A stretch of 52,622 nt of DNA, taken from positions 136,274-188,895 of the forward strand of contig CABIYX010000002.1 in the NCBI GenBank assembly GCA_902363045.1. The letters are read 5' to 3'. The translations under genes and the position numbers were made by a program. Source of the stretch: Clostridiales bacterium (GTDB lineage: Bacteria > Bacillota > Clostridia > Oscillospirales > Oscillospiraceae). Each line of letters begins with the position of its first letter. The stretch's first letter is position 1. Of this stretch, positions 9,398 through 15,421 are shown piece after piece. The notes under the pieces were generated by a model. The model was given only the letters and a program-made list of their open reading frames with translations, ran no database searches and had not been told where the DNA came from.

Positions 9398-9429
9398 CCG
9401 TACCGGCGCGCAAAGGCGCGCCGGTACGG
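9398..9429. terminator. 14-bp perfect hairpin after the cyclophilin gene
   Basis: Arms CCGTACCGGCGCGC and its exact complement flank an AAAG loop, 22 bp after the cyclophilin stop. There is no T-run on either strand, so termination is plausible but not certain. The rest of the gap to ssrA holds two more small inverted repeats (CGGCGG/CCGCCG near 9472 and AAACCGAA/TTCGGTTT near 9495-9525) and no gene. Confidence 0.5.
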
Positions 9430-9599
9430 CCCAGCGTTTGATTTTCCCAAACCAGAACGGTTTTCTCCCAAGCGGCGGCGCATCCGCCGTCCCAAACCGA
9501 AGCCCAGCGCAGCGGGTTCGGTTTGGAGAGGAGGAGCAGCGAAATGAGCGAGCTTTCGGCTTTTGCCGGAAGCGAGGGATATGGAGCTTGCGACGACGA

Positions 9600-9967
9600 G
9601 GGGGCGTACCGGTTTCGACGGGGACACGGAAGTGGAAATAGCGGGCGGTGGCGCCTGGCCACCTTAAAACAGGCATTCTTTATAAATTAAAGAACAACGA
9701 TAACTACGCTTACGCTGCCTGATTAACGGCGGCCGTCTGACCCGGAAGGACCACGAGCCGGGATCAGGCGTCGTTTAGTGGTGCACGTGCGCCGGCAAAG
9801 CTTTGAGCCGGCCATGAATCATGAAGCTTACCTGACCTCCAGGCGTGTCGGCTTGCCTGGAGCGAGGGGAACAGGGCGGTCACGCCGCCCGAAATAACCG
9901 TCTGCGCCCGGAGAAGTTTCCATGGAAGGGTTTTCGGACGGGAGTTCGACTCTCCCCGCCTCCACCA
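9600..9967 (+). ncRNA. ssrA: Transfer-messenger RNA (tmRNA)
   Basis: tmRNA rescues stalled ribosomes. The 5' GGGGGCG pairs with the 3' CGCCTCC before ACCA, giving a 7-bp acceptor stem with one G-U. The 3' end has the T-arm GGGAGTTCGACTCTCCC and encoded CCA. The 5' tRNA-like part has the usual GUUUCGACGGGG-like block. The tag frame at 9690-9722 reads KNNDNYAYAA-stop, to be added after the charged Ala. Tyr replaces the usual Leu of NYALAA. A phage attaches at its 3' end (see attL). Confidence 0.97.
9933..9967. other. Probable attL core (3' end of ssrA)
   Basis: The 3' T-arm and acceptor strand of ssrA is the last host-like sequence. Directly after it the GC content falls, the reading direction reverses and phage genes begin. 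tmRNA 3' ends are well known tyrosine-integrase targets. The core boundaries are inferred, because attR and the integrase are outside the window. Confidence 0.65.
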
Positions 9968-9981
9968 ATTTGATCCCAGGT

Positions 9982-10024
9982 CGAACCCCTGAGACGGCAA
10001 TTATCGCCTTGTCTTATGGGTTCG
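9982..10024. other. Interrupted hairpin just inside attL
   Basis: Arms CGAACCC and GGGTTCG enclose AGAC/GTCT and GGC/GCC pairs around an AATTATC loop, making an imperfect stem of about 14 pairs that begins 15 bp past the tmRNA. It could be a structured RNA trailer, an integrase/accessory-factor arm site, or a degenerate T-arm-like remnant. Confidence 0.5.
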
Positions 10025-10041
10025 TACTTGCGGCCCAGATC

Positions 10042-10073
10042 AAGAGCAAGCTGTAATGGCTTGCTCTTTTTCT
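10042..10073 (+). terminator. Rho-independent terminator (ssrA side)
   Basis: A 10-bp stem, AAGAGCAAGC with GCTTGCTCTT and a 7-nt loop, is followed by TTTTCTTTT on the plus strand. It would end transcription coming out of ssrA before the prophage. Confidence 0.85.
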
Positions 10074-10076
10074 TTT

Positions 10077-10265
10077 GGTAGTCGATGTAGTCGACGGAAC
10101 GAAGATTTCCTATATATACGTATAATGCGAAGGGGCAAGGTGATTGCGCTCTCTGTCCCTTTACTTTTTCAGAAAATCTTTTTGAGTTTTATCGACTACA
10201 AGTACTACCAGTCTCCAAAAAGCCTTATACGTCAAGCACTTTCCACGGTAGCAGGCTCGGTAGCA
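10077..10265. repeat. R1: 133-bp element with inverted ends plus two GGTAGCA iterons
   Basis: The core 10077-10209 begins GGTAGTCGATGTAGTCGA and ends with TCGACTACAAGTACTACC. These are inverted repeats of 18 bp differing only at three central bases. Between them lies an AT-rich stretch with TATATATACGTATAATG. Two GGTAGCA iterons 12 bp apart follow (10247, 10259) and enter the 3' end of the next gene. R2 at 40889 has the same order of parts. The R1 core is non-coding. Confidence 0.85.
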
Positions 10266-10822
10266 GAGGGCTCGGGCTCGACTACCTCGACTGCAATGGA
10301 GATACGGCAGAGCTGATTTTCAGGGACGAAGGCCCTAAGCTGCTTTGCAAGCTGCCCCGCGTCGAGGATTCCAGTAAAGCAGAGCTGCACATTCTCCAAA
10401 GTCATTTTTTTTGTCGGCGCAACGCGCTCGGTCAGGCCAAAGTCCTCTCTAAACCTTTCCAGGTCTTCACGAACAGGCTTGAAGCCTCTCAGGAAGCTGA
10501 ACCCCAGCTTGTGAAGTCTGGACGTGCAGGTCGAGACAGGAACGCCAAGCAAATCGGCGATCGCGGACATTCCTACTTTATAGTTCGCAAGAATGTTCTT
10601 CACGTATTCCTTTTGCAGGGTCTCAGGCTGCGCCTTAAAGTCTGCGTAAGCGATAGGCTTACCCAGGTCGATCTTATGAACTGGTCCGCTCATTTCTCTT
10701 ATCTCCTTTGCTGTGTACTGCGGGACTCGGCACCCGCCCCTGTGAGGTTTCTTCTTAGAACTCCTCGCAGTGATCGCCTTCTCACGCACATCTTCAAAGA
10801 AGACGTGTCTTTCATCTTTCAT
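10232..10822 (-). CDS. Phage HTH protein of unknown role
   Basis: This 196-residue protein is the last prophage gene before attL. Residues about 85-120 (VGMSAIADLLGVPVSTCTSR) look like a helix-turn-helix. The N-terminus is basic and the C-terminus is Glu/Pro/Ala-rich. GGGGGGAG precedes the ATG. The 3' end of the gene contains the R1 GGTAGCA iterons. A DNA-binding regulator is plausible, but I do not recognise the family. Confidence 0.65.
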   Translation of the reverse strand: MKDERHVFFEDVREKAITARSSKKKPHRGGCRVPQYTAKEIREMSGPVHKIDLGKPIAYADFKAQPETLQKEYVKNILANYKVGMSAIADLLGVPVSTCTSRLHKLGFSFLRGFKPVREDLERFREDFGLTERVAPTKKMTLENVQLCFTGILDAGQLAKQLRAFVPENQLCRISIAVEVVEPEPSATEPATVESA

Positions 10823-10851
10823 ATTACTCCCCCCCAGCGTGCCCCGGACGA

Positions 10852-10917
10852 CCCGTATCGCGTTTTACCAGCAGGGCCCTTAGATTTACCCTCTGATAAG
10901 ATTGGACGCGATACGGG
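10852..10917 (-). other. S1: 66-nt stem-loop element (copy 1)
   Basis: CCCGTATCGCG and CGCGATACGGG form a perfect 11-bp outer stem enclosing 44 nt. The loop contains a block (10874-10893) that is nearly identical in S2 at 33836-33901. Both copies are exactly 66 nt, intergenic, and in the same orientation relative to the late genes. Strand is assigned from the flanking transcription. It looks like a structured RNA, but I could not match it to a class. Confidence 0.7.
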
Positions 10918-10933
10918 CTGTTCTGGGCTTGTT

Positions 10934-11767
10934 TTAATCAGCTCGCTCCATACGGACCTCGCAGACTCCGCAGATCAGGCTCAGGTCAGCAGTGGTCTTG
11001 ACTTCCTGACCGCAGATCGGGCAGACATACTTGTGAGCCTTTTCGCGCTCAGCCTTTGCCTTAGGCTTAGGAGCGACTCTGGCGAAAGGAACTTCCAGCA
11101 CAAAGCCGTTGTCCTCGAGCGTCTTCTTAAAGGCCTCAGTCGGCTCAGTCAGAGAGTAGCCAATCGTGCGGTCATACCCGATCTCCAGGTCACGGGCCTC
11201 AGCCTCGGCCTTGAAGGTCTTGTTGTGATAGCGGCCCTTTTGGCAGGTGTCCGCAATATCGTTCACCAGGCAGTAGAGGTGGACCATCTCATGGCACATC
11301 GTCGCCGCAGTGTTTGCGGAAGGCCGGTTGAGGTATTCCGCACCGATATTGATCTCGTACTGACCTGCGGTATCGTTCGACCAGATTTTCTTTGTGGAGC
11401 AGTGGCCGTACGCTTTGGGCGTAGACTGAACAGTGATGACCGGCTTCGGCAGTGCGTTCTCGAAGTACACGCGATTCAGAATGTCGAACAGGCCTTCGAG
11501 CTTAGTAACGACGTCGGACATCTTCATTTCGGGGACCTCGGTCTCAGTGGTCTCAAGGGCCTCGGCCTCAGTAGTCTCGGTGACCTCGTAGAGTTTCCAA
11601 CGGCGGTCAAAGCTCGCTGCGGCCATGCGGGTCGGCTCAGCGTCAGGCTCGTTGGCGGGAACAGAAAAGATTTTGCGCTCCGCTTCATCAATGCTGACGA
11701 CCAGGCGGACCTCGTTGGTCTCCTTGTTGATGATCTTCTTATTAAGTACGATAGTCATATCCTTCAT
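10934..11767 (-). CDS. SprT-like zinc protein
   Basis: The 277-residue product has a SprT-like metal site, MCHEMVHLY (HExxH) with a third ligand in GRYHNKTFKAEAE, and a C-terminal zinc ribbon (CPICG ... CGVCE). SprT/Spartan-like proteins are DNA- or protein-associated metallopeptidases. The N-terminal about 90 residues are Glu/Thr-rich. ATG 11767 is chosen over 11794 because AAGGAGG lies 7 nt upstream. Promoter-like repeat Pa lies 50 bp upstream, so it appears to have its own transcription start. Its role in the phage is unknown. Confidence 0.8.
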   Translation of the reverse strand: MKDMTIVLNKKIINKETNEVRLVVSIDEAERKIFSVPANEPDAEPTRMAAASFDRRWKLYEVTETTEAEALETTETEVPEMKMSDVVTKLEGLFDILNRVYFENALPKPVITVQSTPKAYGHCSTKKIWSNDTAGQYEINIGAEYLNRPSANTAATMCHEMVHLYCLVNDIADTCQKGRYHNKTFKAEAEARDLEIGYDRTIGYSLTEPTEAFKKTLEDNGFVLEVPFARVAPKPKAKAEREKAHKYVCPICGQEVKTTADLSLICGVCEVRMERAD

Positions 11768-11815
11768 TGTAATTGCCTCCTTGAAGTTTTCCATTGTTTT
11801 CCAACTGACAATTAT

Positions 11816-11895
11816 ATTTTACCGCAATCAGTAAGAAATGGGAGCGCGCTAAACTGCCGGGATTCCGCGGAGTTTTCTATGCGGTTTTACTGCTT
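11816..11895 (-). promoter_or_regulatory. Pa: promoter-like repeat upstream of the SprT-like gene
   Basis: On the minus strand, GCTCCC (11845-11840), an 18-nt spacer ending GCGG, and TAAAAT (11821-11816) precede the SprT-like gene. The block also extends upstream (GCGCGCTAAAC-type sequence, GCGGAGTTTT, GCGGTT) almost unchanged in Pc and more weakly in Pb. Pa overlaps the 3' end of folD. Confidence 0.65.
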
Positions 11896-12674
11896 TTAGT
11901 ACGCACAGTATTCTCCAGAAGCATTGCGACGGTCATAGGACCTACACCGCCAGGTACAGGAGTGATCGCCGAGGCGATCTCCGATACCGGACCAAAATCC
12001 ACATCGCCGCAGAGCTTACCCTCTGCCGTGCGGTTGATTCCTACATCGATGACGATCGCCCCAGGCTTCACCATATCCGCAGTAATAAAGCAGGGCTTAC
12101 CTACTGCGGAGATCAGCACATCAGCCTGTCTGGTGAAGGCGGCAAGGTCTTTCGTTTTAGAGTGGCATACTGTGACCGTCGCGTCAGCTTGCAGCAGCAT
12201 GAGCGCAAGAGGCTTTCCCACAGTATTGCTGCGGCCAACTACAACGCAATGCTTTCCGGCTACGTCTCCCAGGAGGCGCATGATACCGGCCGGAGTGCAG
12301 GGAACAGGGCCGTCCTCGCCGATCATAAGGCGACCGAGGTTGTTCGGGTGGAAGCCGTCAACGTCTTTCTCCGGCGGTATTGTGCCGAGAACCTTCTTCG
12401 CGTCAATATGATCGGGAAGCGGCAGCTGAACGAGAACGCCGTCCGCCCAGCGGCACAGCTCCTCGACTGACGCGATCACTTCTTCGGTCGTCGCGGTAGC
12501 AGGCAGCCTGCGAGAGCAGGACTGGAGCCCGACCTCTGCGCAGGCGCGTTCCTTATTGCGAACATATACCGAAGAGGCAGGGTCTTCTCCGACCATAAGA
12601 ACTGCGAGCTTTGCTTTTGCGCCACGGAGAGAGTTCTTGATCTCAGCCGCGGCGGCTTTGCCGTCAATAATCAC
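11877..12674 (-). CDS. folD: Phage-borne FolD (methylene-THF dehydrogenase/cyclohydrolase)
   Basis: FolD interconverts 5,10-methylene-THF and 10-formyl-THF with NADP. The 265-residue product keeps the catalytic region [15 protein letters not shown] (Tyr and Lys), [32 protein letters not shown], the cofactor loop [15 protein letters not shown] and [19 protein letters not shown]. It is slightly shorter than the usual 280 or so and looks intact. Its start overlaps the stop of the HTH gene by 4 bp. It sits among phage accessory genes, so it is cargo rather than a host locus. It may feed folate one-carbon units to the phage ThyX. Confidence 0.93.
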   Translation of the reverse strand: MIIDGKAAAAEIKNSLRGAKAKLAVLMVGEDPASSVYVRNKERACAEVGLQSCSRRLPATATTEEVIASVEELCRWADGVLVQLPLPDHIDAKKVLGTIPPEKDVDGFHPNNLGRLMIGEDGPVPCTPAGIMRLLGDVAGKHCVVVGRSNTVGKPLALMLLQADATVTVCHSKTKDLAAFTRQADVLISAVGKPCFITADMVKPGAIVIDVGINRTAEGKLCGDVDFGPVSEIASAITPVPGGVGPMTVAMLLENTVRTKSSKTA

Positions 12675-12883
12675 TCAGCGCTCACCTCTCGATCAGGTTT
12701 CATCAGTTCGGCAGGGTCACACTCGAGAGCCTGAGCCAGCTTGATCGCAGTCTTGAGGGTAATGTTTTCCGGCTTGATAATGCCAACCTCAATATCGCGG
12801 ATTTTCTGATAGCGGATACCGCTGACCTTTGACAGTTCAGCGCGTGAGAGGTTCCTTGCCTCTCTCAAGTCTTTCAATCCCAT
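12671..12883 (-). CDS. Small XRE-family HTH regulator
   Basis: The 70-residue product is essentially one HTH_3 domain: [27 protein letters not shown], followed by [26 protein letters not shown] precedes the ATG, and the VR1 hairpin is 19 bp upstream. It is coupled to folD by an ATGA overlap, so it may control its own accessory operon. Targets are unknown. Confidence 0.88.
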   Translation of the reverse strand: MGLKDLREARNLSRAELSKVSGIRYQKIRDIEVGIIKPENITLKTAIKLAQALECDPAELMKPDREVSAE

Positions 12884-12901
12884 AAGGGTATTCTCCTTTC
12901 T

Positions 12902-12924
12902 CCGCGGGGCACAAGGCCCCGCGG
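12902..12924 (-). other. DGR target hairpin downstream of VR1
   Basis: On the coding (minus) strand a perfect 9-bp stem CCGCGGGGC/GCCCCGCGG encloses CTTGT. It begins 29 nt past the 3' end of VR1. VR2 has an equivalent hairpin with the same loop. In the BPP-1 DGR a hairpin at this place is needed for target recognition. Confidence 0.85.
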
Positions 12925-12940
12925 ATTCATAGATAGCAGA

Positions 12941-13507
12941 TTAGATATAGAAGCCGAAGCAAACGCCGCCGGAGAGGTTGGCGTAGTTATTGCTGGCGTT
13001 GCCGTTGCTGCTCACAGCGCAGAAGCTGTTGGAGCTGCCCGCATTAGGCGAACGCTCCCACCACCAATACGCATCTCCGTCCTCATCGAACTTGACACGG
13101 TTGATCGGGTTCTTGAAGTACTCGAGCTGCTTGTCGCCCTCGTCACCGGCGCCCCAGATATGCTCACCGAAAATCTCGACTTCAGAGAAGAGCCAGAGGC
13201 GATCTTCTTCGTCGCCGAACTTGCGCGGCTTGATTGCAGCGAGCAGGTCATCGGGCAGCAGCTCAATAACTTCCTCGTTGAGGTAGCGGCGCATGTCGCT
13301 GGCGAGCCAGCCGCCCTTGTTGGTCCAGGTCTTATTCATCTGGTGCCAGCCGAGCAGACCTTTCAAACCGATCACGCCGTAGTCCATGACGACGAACACG
13401 ACCTCGCGGCCGTCTTCCAGGGTCTCGGTGATCTCGTCGCCGACCTTGAGCACGCCGGGGTTACGCCAGTCAAACATGCGAGTCTCTTTCGTTGTAATAG
13501 TTGCCAT
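12941..13507 (-). CDS. DGR target protein 1, stand-alone DUF6273/C-type-lectin-like protein
   Basis: This 188-residue protein is almost entirely the domain that forms the C-terminus of the tail fibre. It has GWHQMN, SDMRRYLNEEV, LPDDLLAAI, RLWLFSEVEIFGEHIWG, the WWWERSP turn and the closing GGVCFGFYI. Its last about 40 codons are VR1. It has no signal peptide, membrane helix or fibre repeats. AGGAGG precedes the ATG. It lies in the accessory operon after the methylase-like gene, about 6.5 kb downstream of TR. It may be an assembled virion part, a decoy, or a lysogen surface/intracellular binder; none is shown. Confidence 0.88.
   Translation of the reverse strand: MATITTKETRMFDWRNPGVLKVGDEITETLEDGREVVFVVMDYGVIGLKGLLGWHQMNKTWTNKGGWLASDMRRYLNEEVIELLPDDLLAAIKPRKFGDEEDRLWLFSEVEIFGEHIWGAGDEGDKQLEYFKNPINRVKFDEDGDAYWWWERSPNAGSSNSFCAVSSNGNASNNYANLSGGVCFGFYI
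12954..13074 (-). repeat. VR1, variable repeat of DGR target 1
   Basis: This aligns without gaps to TR 19423-19543. In the 3' 95 nt (coding sense) there are 12 differences, and all are at template adenines. The first non-adenine change appears at VR position 96, beyond which similarity is only partial. The TTTGCTTCGG end is identical in TR, VR1 and VR2 (initiation of mutagenic homing). Confidence 0.95.
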
Positions 13508-13534
13508 AATAAAAAACCTCCTAAATATATTTGC

Positions 13535-14263
13535 TTATAAGAGCGTCTTGCCCTTGAAAAGCCGTCTGATCGTCCATACCTCGGAGCAGTACATGGGCGT
13601 GAACCAGTAGTTCTCCAGGGTATCTTTTGGGCACATAGGCTCGGTAAAGGTATTTCCTACCTTGATATAAGCTGCCACACCGAGTAGCGAAAGCTGGATA
13701 TAGCACATCAGCGCAACGGTGTAGTCAATATCTTGCGCGGTGACAAGAATATGGTTTTGCCAGTTGAAACCGGCCTTCATAAGCGGTTTAGCTGCGGCAT
13801 GAACTCCTGCGATCAAGGTCGCGCCAGCGCCGCAGGCGGGGTCATTGATCGTAATGTAGCCGCGCTCTTTAACTTGCGGCACAACGTTGCCGATAGTCAT
13901 TTCAGCCATCATCTGGCAGACGTTGTACGGAGTAAAGAACTGGCCGCCGGAGTCGTTACTCAAGCCGAGCTCCATAAAGATTTTACCGAGGAAGTCTTGC
14001 TCTGGATTCTTCTCCAGGGCAAGCACAACCTCTGCTGCGAGCTGCGGAAAGATTTCCTGCTCTTTGGCGTTGTACTTCTGGATTCGCTTGAGGTACATCG
14101 CCTCGCGATCATCAAAGTGCAGCTTCTCGACTGCATTCGAGATCGAGCAGGCGAACATTGTAACGAAGTCCTGCCAGACCTCCCAGGGAGTCCAGCGGTA
14201 TGTAAGCTCACGATAGAGCTTGATAAAGGGCTGGTCGCTCTGCGACCCTACTCGTTTAGCCAT
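13535..14263 (-). CDS. N6-adenine methylase-like protein lacking the NPPY motif
   Basis: The 242-residue product resembles the middle of HsdM-type N6 methylases: FFTPYNVCQMMAEMTIG and the SAM-binding motif NDPACGAGATLIAG, then ILVTAQDIDYTVALMCYIQL. Where the catalytic (N/D)PP(Y/F) should follow there is GNTFTEPMCPKDTLENYWFTP, and the protein ends soon after. It may bind SAM without methylating, act with another subunit, or be a phage-specific subfamily. ATG 14263 is chosen for its GGGAGG site; the open frame upstream is unsupported. It is preceded by the 62-residue gene and followed by the VR1 gene. Confidence 0.8.
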   Translation of the reverse strand: MAKRVGSQSDQPFIKLYRELTYRWTPWEVWQDFVTMFACSISNAVEKLHFDDREAMYLKRIQKYNAKEQEIFPQLAAEVVLALEKNPEQDFLGKIFMELGLSNDSGGQFFTPYNVCQMMAEMTIGNVVPQVKERGYITINDPACGAGATLIAGVHAAAKPLMKAGFNWQNHILVTAQDIDYTVALMCYIQLSLLGVAAYIKVGNTFTEPMCPKDTLENYWFTPMYCSEVWTIRRLFKGKTLL

Positions 14264-14265
14264 AT

Positions 14266-14454
14266 TTATGCCTCCCTTGCTTGCTGAGCCCACGCCGCGG
14301 CTTCTTCGTAGGTCTCGAAGTAGTCGTGATATTCATCGCACATGGCGTTTTCCCGCATACCATCTGCGGGCTTGCTTTCGGCTTCGACAGGAGCGATATT
14401 TACTTTAACTCGTCCAGAGTCAAAGAACTTAGTAATAACAAGCCAGTATTTCAT
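14266..14454 (-). CDS. Small phage protein, unknown
   Basis: This 62-residue, Ala/Glu-rich protein has no recognised motif. AAAGGAGG 7 nt before the ATG and tight packing (2 bp) against the methylase-like gene support it. A strong hairpin lies just upstream. Confidence 0.75.
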   Translation of the reverse strand: MKYWLVITKFFDSGRVKVNIAPVEAESKPADGMRENAMCDEYHDYFETYEEAAAWAQQAREA

Positions 14455-14509
14455 TTTGATTTGCCTCCTTTAATACGGTAGATAATTAAAGTAAATTGAT
14501 GAAAAACTT

Positions 14510-14560
14510 GCGTTTCTGCAAGTAGACTTGACTTTCTTGTTGACTTACTTGCAAAAACGC
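14510..14560 (-). terminator. 15-bp hairpin between small accessory genes
   Basis: GCGTTTCTGCAAGTA and TACTTGCAAAAACGC pair over 15 positions with one wobble, around a 21-nt loop that itself repeats CTTG. On the minus strand it is followed by AAGTTTTTC. It may be a leaky terminator or attenuator between the 104- and 62-residue genes. Confidence 0.6.
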
Positions 14561-14581
14561 TTACTTTTTGAAGGTGAGTGC

Positions 14582-14896
14582 TTACTTCTTGACAAAGGAA
14601 CAAGTTTTGTGGTCCCAGAAACGGACTTCTTCATAAATCATATCCGTAAACTGATTGGGCGCCTTTGTGGTTACGCAGTAGCCTTCAGCAGCAGCTTTAC
14701 CAACGACCTTATTAAGGTTTTCTCTATCGGTCTTAACGATCGCGCCAGACTGGGTCTCAAACACAAGGTTCTTAGCCGTAGTTCTAATCAATGTTGCGGC
14801 TTCACCAAAGGTGGTATGCCCGCTGCCACAGCGAAACACAGTAACGTTCTGACCGATAGTCATGTTGACGAACTCACCACAAAACCAAACTTTCAT
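14582..14896 (-). CDS. Phage accessory protein, unknown
   Basis: The 104-residue product starts MKVWFCGEFVNMTIGQNVTV. It has short beta-rich stretches and no known motif. The ATG at 14896 follows AAAGGAGGCAAACAAA; the longer open frame to 15049 runs through promoter-like repeat Pb and is not supported. It is the first gene after Pb. Confidence 0.75.
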   Translation of the reverse strand: MKVWFCGEFVNMTIGQNVTVFRCGSGHTTFGEAATLIRTTAKNLVFETQSGAIVKTDRENLNKVVGKAAAEGYCVTTKAPNQFTDMIYEEVRFWDHKTCSFVKK

Positions 14897-14930
14897 TTTG
14901 TTTGCCTCCTTTATCCTCTTGACATTATTT

Positions 14931-15010
14931 ATTATGCCGCAAGTTACTGTTTTTGGGAGCCGACGAAACAACCGAGGTTTTACTGCTTTCAGTATGCAGT
15001 TCTTACGGTG
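14931..15010 (-). promoter_or_regulatory. Pb: promoter-like repeat, copy 2
   Basis: Minus-strand GCTCCC (14960-14955), an 18-nt spacer ending GCGG, and CATAAT (14936-14931), followed by AATGTCA. It is more diverged upstream than Pa and Pc but has identical geometry. It drives the 104-aa / 62-aa / methylase-like / VR1 / HTH / folD run. Confidence 0.65.
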
Positions 15011-15047
15011 TTTACTTTTCCAAAGGAACGCGGTATAATATATAAAC

Positions 15048-15095
15048 ACTCTCGAACCCAGCCGGCCTTACGGCCGGCCAGGCTCTCGAGCGTTT
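15048..15095 (-). terminator. Long GC-rich hairpin after the 34-residue gene
   Basis: The core GGCCGGCC GTAA GGCCGGC extends through wobble pairs to TCGAG/CTCGA-type outer arms, giving about 14 pairs. It follows the small gene's stop by a few bases. It has no clean T-run but sits where a transcript should end. Confidence 0.65.
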
Positions 15096-15100
15096 GAGGT

Positions 15101-15205
15101 TTAGCTGTCGATGTACTCCAGATACTCTTCATAGGTGATAAAGGTTATCCAGGTGCCATCGACGCAGGCGGCGTAATAGCCGTCCGGGGTGAAGCCCTCA
15201 CTCAT
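15101..15205 (-). CDS. 34-residue phage micro-protein
   Basis: Reads MSEGFTPDGYYAACVDGTWI and ends in an acidic YEEYLEYIDS. AAAGGAGGAAG lies at good spacing before the ATG, promoter-like repeat Pc is about 80 bp upstream and a terminator-like hairpin directly follows. It thus looks like a complete one-gene unit. Function unknown. Confidence 0.7.
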   Translation of the reverse strand: MSEGFTPDGYYAACVDGTWITFITYEEYLEYIDS

Positions 15206-15288
15206 AGGCGCTTCCTCCTTTCTGAGCTCTTGCAGTCGCTACCTGCAAGGGCTCTTTTATTTGCCAGGGTTATCCACCTGACATTATT

Positions 15289-15368
15289 ATTGTACCGTGT
15301 TTGGTAATAAAAGGGAGCGCGCTAAACCGCCGGGATTCTGCGGAGTTTCCGATGCGGTTCTACCGCAA
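15289..15368 (-). promoter_or_regulatory. Pc: promoter-like repeat, copy 3
   Basis: Minus-strand GCTCCC (15318-15313), an 18-nt spacer ending ACGG, and TACAAT (15294-15289), followed by AATGTCAGG. The upstream 40 nt, with the GCGGTTTAGCGCGC segment, nearly match Pa. It lies between the endolysin terminator and the 34-residue gene. Confidence 0.65.
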
Positions 15369-15372
15369 ATAG

Positions 15373-15420
15373 TAAAAGAGGCCGAAGCTGTTCCACGAAG
15401 GAACGGCCTCGGCCTCTTTA
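15373..15420. terminator. Bidirectional terminator after the endolysin
   Basis: AAAGAGGCCGA...GTTCC pairs with GGAAC...TCGGCCTCTTT around a 5-nt loop. T-rich sequence flanks both sides. It begins 2 bp after the endolysin stop and ends the late operon. Confidence 0.9.
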
Positions 15421-15421
15421 A

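Noticed and set aside
9764..10000. Minus-strand frame over ssrA
   Set aside because: It overlaps the tmRNA gene, and the protein has no likeness to a family.
10077..10209. R1 as a MITE or insertion sequence
   Set aside because: The ends are inverted, but I see no target duplication or transposase, and both copies keep the flanking iterons. Left open in the findings rather than called mobile.
10852..10917. S elements as hammerhead, twister, pistol or HDV-like ribozymes
   Set aside because: I checked by eye for CUGANGA...GAAA, the twister core and the HDV P1.1 layout and found no fit. The test was from memory only.
12902..12924. VR hairpins as ordinary terminators
   Set aside because: No T-run follows either, and both share loop, linker and distance to the VR, which fits DGR target hairpins better.
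14897..15049. N-terminal extension of the 104-residue gene
   Set aside because: It would run through promoter-like repeat Pb; the ATG at 14896 has an ideal ribosome site.
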